A DNA stretch of 64,000 bases from Rhodocollybia butyracea (lineage: Eukaryota; Basidiomycota; Agaricomycetes; Agaricales; Omphalotaceae). The DNA lies in contig JADNRY010000021.1 in NCBI GenBank assembly GCA_015501585.1, positions 310,001 through 374,000 on the forward strand. The letters run 5' to 3'. This document shows, piece by piece, positions 12,630 through 22,952 of this stretch; position 1 is the first letter of the stretch; each line of letters starts with the position of its first letter. The translations under genes were made by a program, and so were the position numbers. The notes under the pieces were generated by a model. It was not told the origin of the DNA. It did no database searches and saw nothing but the letters and a program-made list of their open reading frames with translations.

Positions 12630-15433
12630 TTTTGCGAGGAAATAGAGAGACTGGAACTTCAAGCTCTTATACATTGACAAATGTCATTGAGAAAATAGTA
12701 GGTACAAACACCGAAGGTTATGATGGGACACCAGGCCTTCAGCGCTGGCCGCTGAACGCCAGAATTGCTGTCAGAAAAAAAAAGACAGGATGCACCGAGA
12801 ATTCGTTGACCCAGTGACATTTACGGATACCCGTTATGAGTTTCTCCTCTCATGATATGTCGCCTCTTGCGGGGGCATGATATGTCCTGTTGTTACAAGT
12901 CGAAAATCAGACATACCTGAAGTATTCTTTCTACTTGACAGTTACAGCAGCTGCAGACCGCTCAGGTTCCGATGCACTCTTACTAATCATATGCTCGTGC
13001 GCGAAGGATCTTCAAAGTTCAATCAACAACCAAATCATAGTTACCGTTATCAGAGTTGACAGTCAGTGATTACAGTCGATATGGTGAATCTCAGGCTGCG
13101 CGCTAATGCCTCGCATTCCGATACACCTATTTTTCTGCTATATATATATCAACAAGTTCAGGTTCATTCAGTACCGGTCAGTGTCCTTTGAATGTATACG
13201 TATACCAGATCGAAATAGAAGGTATTGAGATGTTCAGATTTGTGACTCGAATGAAGACGGAGAACGAGGATCGGTGCGAATGTGAACCTAAAGACGGCCT
13301 CAACCCTCAAATGAATCCCCACATGCCGTCGTTCCCCAGGGGAGGGGGGATAAGAGAAGGGGGAAGGGGATTGCAAGGGGGTTTCAGAGCGAATCTTCGA
13401 CCGAAGTAACCAACCGCTCAAGACCGGCAAAAGACTCGCCAGCTTCGCTTAATCCCTCATCGTGCTTAACAGTGTCTCTTGCACAGGAAATCCGTTCTCT
13501 TCTGGGCACCTGCGGGTCCGAGATTCTTGGTTGGCATGCTAGAATGGATTATGTTATTGCCCTTTCTTGAGTTGAGTTGTCTGTTTTCCGTGGGGGGGGG
13601 GGGGGGGGGGGAAAGTTCACCTAGTGTAGTTGGCCAATGCCCCCGCGTGTAAGGATTTCGAAGGTCACAAGTTCTTTCAAACAACGCGACCCCAAACAGC
13701 ATATCAGGAACGTCCATATGGTGAGAAATAGGGGTTTACCGATCTGAAGTCAGAGCTGGCTTTTCTTGCTGATGCTACCTATTAGAGCCGATAGGATAAG
13801 ATATACAAACCGCACCCATGACCTTAGGACTCTCTTTAGGGAATACGAAAGAGTACTTATGAGGCGTTGTCACAGCAATAGCCTACCAGCTCCTTTCACA
13901 TCACTAGTTCAAGGAGCTGACAAGGTCATACTGAGTTCGGCTAGCTTTTTCCCAGCTGATGTTCCCAAAAGTCATGAATAAGATGACCACCCGCTGAATT
14001 TGCTGCTGCATTGATTATACTTCGCGCTTCTTGGGCCCATCCAATTTCTCTTGGTTGATCAGAGTCCCTGGTTGGTTGAAGACAGCTATAAGGGTACAGA
14101 GGGAAGCGTGCGTACTTTGAGCTGTGGGCGAGTATCGTCATCGAGCTTTTTGGTATCACACGCAAGAGCTTGATTTCTGAACCACTTGTCACACAGATGG
14201 CGATGCGAAGGGTATATTTTCAGCAATCACTAAGTGGCATGCTAATTGGATACCTCACATCAGATATGGCTTTATCCTCTTCTGCTTGCGGGAAATCGTT
14301 TGTTATTCTGATTTGGGTGTTTCTACTAATTTGAGAATTATCGACCCATTCGGCCAGTGGTTTTTGGCTACAAAAAAAATTTAGTCCCGGTGATAAGCGA
14401 GATTGCTACACGGGATCCCAAGGCAAGATATTGCGGTGATGGTATTCTGCAAGTTAGCTGTTGGGAGTGTTATACTGAGGGGACCTTGGATTAAGTATCG
14501 AATGAGTGATAAATACAAAGTTTCTGAGTATTGTTTGTTGCACCTCATACGAAATGCCTTTTTTGCACAGGCGAGCAGTGCAAACTTGTATATAGGAAGC
14601 CGAGGATCTAATCGGATGAAGATTAAAACGGCAACAGTGAGAACCACTTATCAGTTTTTCCTCCCCAAATCCTCGAATAGCTGGGCACAGCTGGCTGTTC
14701 CTTGCCAAGGGATTCCACCTGACTTGAGCGGCCGACTTTGCTCTGAGAGAGTTCTTGGAAGTTGGTTTGGTTTGTCATTCCTCGAGTCATTTTTGCGATC
14801 TAGGGCGATATCAATGCATGGCTGTGGCGCTGTCATAACTGGAGAGTGAGTGTCAGATACTTGGTGTGCCCCAAAAATTCTCATCTAAATAGTCGATGAT
14901 ATGCAGGAAAATAGTCCACTGAGTCAGTCAAGACTCCGAACTCAAGAGTCCTCTAACTTTGCGTGTTGAAACAACAGAAAGTATTTGGGGAAACGTCGCG
15001 GCAGTGCCCGCGAAACAGGGCCAATAGATGGTCGTTCAATCTGTGTATGGTTAGAATAGTTTGGAATGCATCAAATATCTCGGGCGATATCAGCATATTT
15101 GGATACAGCTTCACGAACGTGAAAGCCTCTTTTGAGTTTAATGAAGCTTGTAACGACCTGCATGAGCCCGATATGGTTGGTCTGGGTAGAAGAGCATTAA
15201 ATGCGGTAAGAAGGCCAGCGATTGGTTCAAGTCCGCAGAGCTAACAGTGCCTTTGTATCTATATATAGGTATTGGAGCATGACTGCGCGATTTTGTGGAT
15301 GATATCGAATTGAAATAAGCTCCAGTGGCTTCAACAATAGAACGTACCAGGTATAAAAAGTCATCGAACACTCTGTTATTTTCCCCCAAGATCACAACCC
15401 ACTGTCCTACAAGTGTATCAATTTATTATCGCA
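12630..15433. other. Gene-poor intergenic region of about 2.8 kb
   Basis: No convincing coding exons on either strand. It contains a 20-G homopolymer at 13592-13611 and a G-rich stretch near 13337-13382. The remaining open frames lack consistent codon bias, introns or homologous features. The right end should hold the promoter of the first metallothionein gene (TATAAAAAG at about 15352). Confidence 0.5.
13592..13611 (+). repeat. Poly-G run of 20
   Basis: Uninterrupted run of 20 G on the plus strand, followed by AAAG. Length in such homopolymers is often unreliable in assemblies. It could form G-quadruplex structure. Confidence 0.9.
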
Positions 15434-15643
15434 ATGTTGACTGTGCGTCTACTCCTATCCTTGATATCGTAAACAGCTAACAGTCTGCATACAGACCATT
15501 CAAGCTCCCGTCTCTCAACACGGCGCCTGTGGCCAAAGCAGCTGCAGCTGTGGCGATTCGTGAGTACCAGTTCATTGCACAACATCAAGTTACTCACCTA
15601 TTTCGATAGCTGCGCCTGTAAGCCCAACGAATGCAAGTGCTGA
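15434..15643 (+). CDS. Mini-metallothionein 1 (35 residues, three exons)
   Basis: Small cytosolic metal-binding protein. Exons are 15434-15442, 15495-15559 and 15610-15643, with GT-AG introns of 52 and 50 nt. Together they give a 35-residue product with seven Cys at positions 15, 20, 22, 26, 28, 33 and 35 (C-x4-C-x-C-x3-C-x-C-x4-C-x-C). Motifs are SSCSCGDSCAC and NECKC. The Cys-x-Cys pattern and size match fungal copper/cadmium-type metallothioneins. A TATA-like box lies about 80 bp upstream. It is paralogous to the gene at 21450-21672 with the same intron positions and phases. Too short for ordinary ORF calling. Confidence 0.88.
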
Positions 15644-15809
15644 ACGTTTCCTTCATCAACATGTTGGCTTTGCCGCATTGTACCACTGAATCATGCAAAC
15701 CCGTTCACTGTCTGTAGTAATAATGTTCAGAAAATAACTCAGATTATGCGCTGTTGTAACGATGAAGTTATCCAAATGAGTTGATATTCCCGATGGACCT
15801 CTCCATAGC

Positions 15810-17218
15810 CTACAATCTTGCTATTTCAAGTTCTGTTGAAATGAGATACTGAAACCCTTGTTACAAGATTGTGCCCACCTATTTCCTCATACCTTGCTCG
15901 TCTACTCGGATCCACTTCGAGAAGCCGCCTAAGGAGACCCATGCAATCCCGTTTCAAAGTGGAAGTGTCTGTAGTGGAAGCATGGTTGGATAGCAAGAGC
16001 CGTTTATAATGGACCAACGACTCCATGCACCCTACACGGTCAGCGTACAATCAGCAGATTTAGTAATGATGCAAAGGAGCGCATACATTTGCTGCCAGAT
16101 TCTTCTTCCAGAAGACTTTGTATCACTTCTATTTCACGTTCGAGGATATCCTTGTCATCGCCTTGGCTGCTTGTGAGTCGGGAGCAACGTAGAACGAACA
16201 AACGAACGAACCTGAGCCAATTAACCAGCGGTGATAGATCCAAACACTTTGGTCATAAGGATCAGTGTACATGGCATTGTGTACAAGATCAAATTCTTTG
16301 AGAGAGCTATTAGAAATGTATTCGTGGTAAAGGATCCCACTCGCACCTTCTTCCTTGGACTTGTTTGAATCCAGCTCCCCTTTGGACCAAAGTGAGGAGA
16401 GAACTTTGGAACGTTGATGCCACGCGCTGAAGTTTGAAAAGTTGGCCTCGATCTTCCGGGTGGTATAAGCGAGCTCGGCAGTTAGTGGCTTAGGGATAGG
16501 CATATTGGCGAGCACTATTCTCCTGTAGCTCCATGCATGGACTAGAAGGAGGGAAGGTCAATAGCAGCAACTAGAAGATTCCCTGGCGTTACAATTCCTT
16601 GGATCAGCGTCCAACATTTTCTCGACAACGAATAGCTCTCTGTCCCAAAACCCTTTCTCCCATCCACGAGGATCTCCCTCCTGCTCAGTGCCTGGACCAC
16701 TTGGAACGTTATCGAGACACCATCCACGATGGTTCCAGATCCAATAGACTTTGGGATGAACTTTGAGTGCCGCCATGGTCATGGATAATTCTTCAGCGAG
16801 AATGTCTCTGATTTGCTCTGGAGTACTTGGAATGGTTTTATTGAACAGCTCACGAAACAGCTAAACTACTGACCTCTGAGGAATTATACCATTAAGTAGA
16901 ATTCGTCGGCGGTAATTCCATATAGTGTAGAACTCGGGATTAACTTGCAGGAGCTCGGTGGTCAGTTGGAACGCTTGCGAAGACCAGTCATTTTGCTTCT
17001 TCTACTCATCTCAGTGAGCTATTTGAACTTGAAACAATGAAAGCCCAACGCACTCTGTTCAAGACATCACTGGTCAAGGTAATATAATCACGAATCTTGG
17101 ACTGATCTTTGAGTTTCTTGGCTTCAAGGGCCTCCTTGTTTTGGAGAACTCGTCTAACACCATGCTAAGAGGATAATGAGGGAAGAAAAAGCAGGGAAGA
17201 TAAAGCTCATACCGACAT
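15810..17218 (-). CDS. BET4: Rab geranylgeranyltransferase alpha subunit
   Basis: Non-catalytic subunit of the type II geranylgeranyltransferase that prenylates Rab GTPases. ATG at 17216-17218 encodes MS, then an intron, then HGVRRVLQNKEALEAKKL. Prenyltransferase alpha repeats are visible in order: VNPEFYTIWNYRRR, VYWIWNHRGWCL, FHAWSYRRIVL, FSAWHQRSKVLSSLW and YDQSVWIYHRWLIGSG. It ends YEEIELEIARL with TAG at 15810-15812. It has about eight exons and, as in other fungi, no leucine-rich repeat extension. It shares an 81-bp promoter region with SYF1 on the other side. Confidence 0.92.
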
Positions 17219-17299
17219 GATTGCAAGTTGTGATTGCTCACCGAATTTACATGTGACTAGCTGTAGCTAGCCAAAACTCGAAGTCCAACTTCCACAGCG
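17219..17299. promoter_or_regulatory. 81-bp bidirectional promoter, BET4 / SYF1
   Basis: The two start codons point away from each other and are only 81 bp apart, so both 5' UTRs and both core promoters must fit in or overlap this gap. No clear TATA box is seen. Confidence 0.7.
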
Positions 17300-20200
17300 A
17301 TGCCTTCGGTTGCTGCTAAAATGCCTTCCGTAGAGCAACTACAGTCTTTATTTCCCCTTACATCTCCCATTCCGACTCCCGACTCCGTTCCGGACCTCAT
17401 TACGCCCAAAGATTTATACCGCGAAGAAAATCTTCTCCGAAATCCCCAGTCTTTCCAAGCTTGGTGGTCCGCCATACACACCACAAGAGAAGCTTATGTT
17501 GCGCAGAATAAACTCGAGCGTTCAGATCTTCCAGAGTCATCTGCTGCGCTTCTAGGGCCTCTTGCTACGCCTTTTGCCCGCATTTCGCTTCAGAGGTTAA
17601 CTTACCTCTATGAATCAGCGTTGGTACAATTCCCAAATTCTTTCAAGCTGTGGAAGTCGTATTTGACGATGCGCATGTCATTTGTCTTGGGCAAGCAAAT
17701 TCTGAAGAAAAGGGCTGGCGGTAGAAAGAAGTTTCCGGAGATGAAGGACGCGTTGGTGGAAGAACGGGAGGATTTGGAGCAGTGGGAAGGTGGCCTCAAT
17801 GGAACAATCGGTTGGGAGGAATGGAAGTGTCTTATCGCTGCTTTTGAGCGTGCTTTAATGTGGTTACCCAATGTATGTATGTTTCAGTCAATCGTTCTTC
17901 CAAATACTAAGGCACATATTCTTAGCTTCCTCGATTATGGCTAATGTATTTGTCGATATTCTTTCACTCATCATGCCCTCCGTTCATCTCATTCTCCCAT
18001 GTACGACACACTTTTGATCGAGCACTGCGAACCCTGCCTCCGTCCTTGCACTCACGTATATGGGTTCGCTATCTGCTATGGGCGGAGTCTAGAGGCGGTC
18101 TTACACTTGTTACAGTGTATCGGCGCTATATCACTGTCGACCCGAGCGTTACAGAGAACTTCACTCATCTCCTGCTACATCCTATCGACGGCAAAGCGCG
18201 CCCCCTCGAAGCTGCCAAACTTTTGCTTTCTTTGGCGCGAAAAGCGGCCAAGGGTGACTACCAAAGTCCCGAGGGGAAGAGTCCGTACCAGCTCTTAGAA
18301 GACTGGATTGAGGTTGTTGAAAAATTCTCGGACGACGTCGGCCTTGATGTCGAGGACACTGAAAAATCCAACGCCGCTGGCGCCGAAGCTGATGCACGGG
18401 AAGCAGAAAAAAAAGCAGCAGAGGAAGAGCCTGCTTCTGTTGATGGGAACCTCATTCGAGTGGCAGGTCCAGCTATAACAGTTGACGCGGAGGGCAAAGC
18501 TCAACCACCTTACGACGAGGACGTGGACTATCTAAGTCCTCGAAAACTCAACATTGAGAGAATCATCGAAAAAGATGGATTGGTTGTGTACAAGGATCAA
18601 GCTGGACAGCTTTGGACTGGGCTCGCGACGTATTGGATCAAACGCGCAGAATTTGACCGTGCCAAGAATACCTTCGAGAAGGGCCTTGCTTCAGTATTAA
18701 CGATTCGGGATTTTACGCAGATATTCGATGCTTACGCAGAGTTCGAGGAGTCGTTGATTAGTGCGATGATGGAAGGGCTTGAAGAAGAGGATGAGGAAGA
18801 AGCTGCTGAAACTGAGAAAGAGCTAGATGTAAAGATGAAGCAATTTGAGGACCTGATGGACCGGAGACCATTTTTGATCAACAGCGTGTTGATACGTCGG
18901 AATCCGAACGATGTCCAGGAATGGGAAAAACTGGTAGCGCTTTGGGGTGAAAATGACGAGAAGGTAACTCTTTTCTTCTTCTGCATAACAGCCTGCTTAT
19001 TCCAATCGTTAGGTAGCAGAGACCTACACACAAGCGCTGGAAACAATCAACCCTCGCAAAGCAACTGCCAATCTCCACCGGCTATATGTCAACTTTGCGA
19101 AATATTACGAAGAGGGCGGTACCAGTGGTCAAGCAGAGGCAGATCTAGACAACGCGCGCAAAATACTCGAAAAGGGTACCAAGATCAACTTCAAGGCTGT
19201 CGAGGATCTGGCTGAAGTTTGGTGTGAGTGGGCAGAGCTGGAGATCCGTCACGAGTAAATCTTCTTTACTCTACATTGATTTCGTTACCTGACATATTCT
19301 GCAGTAACTATGATGAAGCCATTCGCGTCATGCAGAGAGCTGCTGCTATCCCCAAAAACACAAAAATCAACTATCATGACCATGTATGTTCTACTGCCAC
19401 CATCTACGTGTAGTATTTCTGACAAGGTTCACAGAGTTTATCGGCTCAAACAAGATTATTCAAGTCTCTCAAACTGTGGTCCTTTTACGTTGACCTTGAA
19501 GAATCTATCGGTACGGTAGAGACAACCAAAATGGTCTACGACAAGATTTTCGACCTTCGGATTGCCAATGCACAGATAATCGTGAACTATGCCGCATTCT
19601 TAGAAGAAAACAACTACTTTGAAGAAAGCTTCAAAGTGCGTCATGCAACCACCACTGTATCAGTGGCCAACTAACATCTTTTCTAATATAGGTCTATGAC
19701 CGCGGTGTCGAACTCTTCACCTTTCCCGTTTCTTTCGAAATATGGAACATCTACCTCGCAAAGTTTGTGAAGCGATTCGTGAGTTACCACTTGTGCTTGG
19801 TTTGTGAGATATATTGAACTATTCTAGGGTGGGTCTAAACTCGAACGTGCACGAGATCTATTCGAGCAGGCACTAGAGAAGTGCCCTCCAAAATCATGTA
19901 AACCCATATTCCTGATGTACGCCAAGCTCGAGGAAGAGTACGGGCTGGCCAAACGAGCAATGTCCATATATGATCGTGCAACTCAAGTTGTGGCTGACGA
20001 GGATAGATTTGAGGTATTTGGCTCAACGTCAAATTTTATGCTGCTTTTCGCTCATTATATCACAGATGTTCACAATATATATTGCTAAAGCCACCGCAAA
20101 CTACGGTCTACCTGCGACACGCCCCATATACGAGCGAGCTCTGGAAGGTTGGTGTTTATTCGAATTTCGTACGTGTATAGGTTGACGACTTGGTTTTCTT

Positions 20201-20688
20201 TTCTAGTCTTACCTGACCGGCAAACCGCTGAGATGTGTCTCCGCTTCGCTGCTCTCGAACGTAAACTCGGTGAAATTGACCGCGCACGGGCCATTTACGC
20301 TCATGCTTCTCAATTTTGTGATCCACGAGTCAATCCACAGTTCTGGTCAGAGTGGAACGCATTCGAGTACGAGACAGGGTCGGAGGACACGTTCAGAGAG
20401 ATGCTGCGTATCAAGCGAAGTGTACAGGCACAGTTCAACACGGAAGCAAGCTACATTGCAGCTCAGACTATGGCTGCTCGACAAGGGACTCGGCAGGCAG
20501 ATGCTAGCGAGGACGCCCCGGATGCTATGACAGCTGCGGAACGGGAGGCAGGGAATGCTCCATCCTTTGTGGCAGCTACACAGACAGCGTTAAATCCAAA
20601 GGCTGATGACAGTAATGCTACACCCCCGGCAGCGGACTCGACTGCTAATGCAGATGAGATACATATTTCGGACGATGAAGATTTATAG
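17300..20688 (+). CDS. SYF1: Pre-mRNA-splicing factor SYF1 (XAB2 homolog)
   Basis: HAT/TPR-repeat scaffold of the spliceosomal NineTeen complex. ATG at 17300 (a second in-frame ATG at 17321 is possible). Start region [18 protein letters not shown]; then repeats such as [115 protein letters not shown] and [19 protein letters not shown] low-complexity acidic insert lies near 18340-18440. The C-terminus is IHISDDEDL, stop at 20688. About nine introns; all junctions I checked preserve the frame. Assignment is secure. Confidence 0.94.
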
Positions 20689-21449
20689 TTTGTTCCTGCT
20701 TGTTGTACCACTCTGTGCTGTTTTCAAGAATGTATCGTTTGCCAAAACTAGTTGTTCGGAAACGTTTGGTGAGCCACGGCGATTGCTAGTTCCTCGCTCC
20801 CATACGGTTATGCGTGGAAGCAGGTAAGGCTGTACTTGTTAATCGATAAGTTCCATATGGTACATAGGTTCCTTTCACGCGTTGGATTCGCTTGCAAAGA
20901 TGGCCGCTGTAAGGCATGCAACAGCCGGGCGATAATCCACAGTTAATCCACTCAACCAAGGCTGGTCCATGAGGCGAATGATGGTTTTCGACAAGCTGAC
21001 GATAGGGGTGTATCTGCAGTAATTGATTTGATTTGTTGGTACAAGACCTCGAAAAGAAAAAGAATATGATACTAGATATCTAAGCACCTTCCGATGCCTT
21101 GCGTTTGCATTGCGGGGGCAACTCCAAGGAATTTCTGGCTGTACAGTCAAACGGCCGTACTGCCCGCATCCTGTGCTGCTATCGAGTGCGGTACGCGAAA
21201 GGCGGAGTAAGAAAGAAACCAGAGGAACTAATTCAAAGCTTGGCTTTGAGGGATTTTCTGGATGACGTCTGGGCGCCTGGGCGGCGAAATCGATGACGCT
21301 AAGACATCGATCTAATTTTTATTTGAAATAATGAGGTATTTTGTGGATAGCCTAACAACACCAAACATCCATAAGTATATAAGTGACTCAGACAAACGTG
21401 TCTCTTTATCTTTCAAACTAAACCTTTGAACCACTCACACTCACAAATC
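20689..21449. other. Intergenic, upstream of metallothionein 2
   Basis: No gene recognised. The last 80 bp contain AAGTATATAAGTG (about 21372), a likely TATA region, and a short A/C-rich leader before the ATG at 21450. Confidence 0.5.
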
Positions 21450-21672
21450 ATGTTCACTGTGCGTCTTCCTCACGTCTATGTTTCCCAATCGCTAACGATG
21501 TTATTCTTATCACTTGCAGGCCACTCAAACCCCTGTCGCTCAAGCCAACTGTGGCTCCAGTACTTGCAACTGCGGTGATTCGTAAGTTCCTTTGTATCTT
21601 GTGTTGCAATTGCATTAAATCACTCACCTCTTCTGTAGTTGCGCCTGCAAGCCCGGTGAATGCAAGTGTTAA
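21450..21672 (+). CDS. Mini-metallothionein 2 (34 residues, three exons)
   Basis: Paralog of the gene at 15434-15643. Exons 21450-21458, 21520-21581 and 21639-21672 encode 34 residues, with GT-AG introns of 61 and 57 nt. Seven Cys at positions 14, 19, 21, 25, 27, 32 and 34 give exactly the same spacing as paralog 1. The C-terminal halves are nearly identical (CGDSCACKP, then G or N, ECKC) while the N-terminal dozen residues have drifted. Introns sit in the same places with the same phases, so the pair arose by gene duplication. It probably sequesters Cu, Cd or Zn; the metal cannot be told from sequence. Confidence 0.9.
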
Positions 21673-21772
21673 GCACGTCGCTAACAGCGCTCTCTGTTGG
21701 AATATGTATAACGTTGTAACAACCCTATGAATTAAACCATTGTTGTAGAAAGCAGGCGAATCATTGAGAATA

Positions 21773-22893
21773 TCATCGATTCCATCGATCTATCTCGACA
21801 GCGCACAAGTCTTCCCATTTGGTATCCCACCCGCAGTCCTCGAGCCAGGCCTGTTCTCCCCACTGCGTAATAGCATCCCGAGAATCTTCGAAAGACACCG
21901 AGTGAACTCGTAGAATTGTTACTAGTTTAGTATAACCATTAAGAGCCCGATGGTAAGGTTTCAAAATTTCAGGTATACTCGATGCTATAGAAATAGTGTC
22001 AGCTTTGATTTTGCAGCACGAATGTAACTTACCAAATTTTTCCAACGACCAGGTTGTCCACAGAGGCTCCTCTTGTACCCACTGCCATCCTTTAATTTTA
22101 TGTGCTTCAATGACCAACGCATCGAGATTCTCTACAATCGCATTCATTTTGCGAAATTGTTTTTGCTGGTATCTGTTGTCAACCATCGTACTATTGGGAA
22201 AAAAGGGTTATTTATCACCAGTTTGAGGAGGACACCGTCGAGATCATATATCCTTTGCTCCATCAATTCTAGTTTTGGACCGACGAGGTGTGTACGAGGT
22301 AGCCGGTTCGGAACATGAGACAAGGAATTGCTGTACCAGTTACATTCAGAACAAACTAGGAAACCAGTTACATCGCAGCCTACTCTAGCTCTGTACGCGT
22401 GTCAACCAAGCTTTTGGCTGCCTTCAATCCGTCGATGAGGACAAGATCGTCCCATGTCTCTGTTGATGACCTTAATTCCTGCAACAAAGTCCTGAGTTTC
22501 CGATGATAAGTAGATTCCGTGACTTTGGCAGGAGATGGTGGAGCGCTGCTGGTCTTTCGTTGTTGAACAGGAGTTGATGTAGGCGTAGAAGGGCCTTTGA
22601 AAGACCCAAGCGGCTGCTCATGGTTGCAGAGTTCAAGAATATCAAAGCACGTGAGTAAAACGCGGTCATCATTGCCTTAATCATTGCGAAGCGTTTAGCG
22701 CGGCGACCTTCAACATTGGCACGGATAAGTATACTGAAGAGTGTCTTTCTAGTAGTTATCAAGTAAGTTGTCCTTACAAGAACCTTCTGCGATGAGGACC
22801 AAGTCACGTTGGTACCATCATCTGGCGGCCCGTGGGCCGTAAGTAAGTATCCTTCGCGGTTTCGTCCTCATGAGCAACCTCGTCACCAGACAT
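21773..22893 (-). CDS. Conserved hypothetical protein, helical
   Basis: I do not recognise a function. ATG at 22891-22893 spliced through a 62-nt intron gives MSDDGTNVTWSSSQKVL. Then follow DDRVLLTCFDILELCNHEQP, a Ser/Pro linker with PSPAKVTEST, YHRKLRTLLQELRSSTETW, DDLVLIDGLKAAKSLVDTRT and LVGPKLELMEQRIYDLDGVL. A 53-nt intron joins KL to QKQFRKMNAIVENLDAL. The C-terminal part has WVQEEPLWTTWSLEKF, IPEILKPYHRALNGYTKLV and GWDTKWEDLCAVEIDRWNR (stop at 21773). The alternation of hydrophobics suggests an all-helical protein with a likely coiled-coil pair. The exon between the N-terminus and DDRVLL is uncertain. Confidence 0.65.
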
Positions 22894-22952
22894 GGCAGAG
22901 GAGATACTAATAGATTCCAGTCTCCTCTTCCTGATTCTACGCGTTGATTCCA

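Noticed and set aside
17944..19215. ORF starting at 17944 as a separate gene
   Set aside because: Its reading frame joins the upstream exon through an intron (17877-17926) and encodes internal HAT repeats of SYF1.
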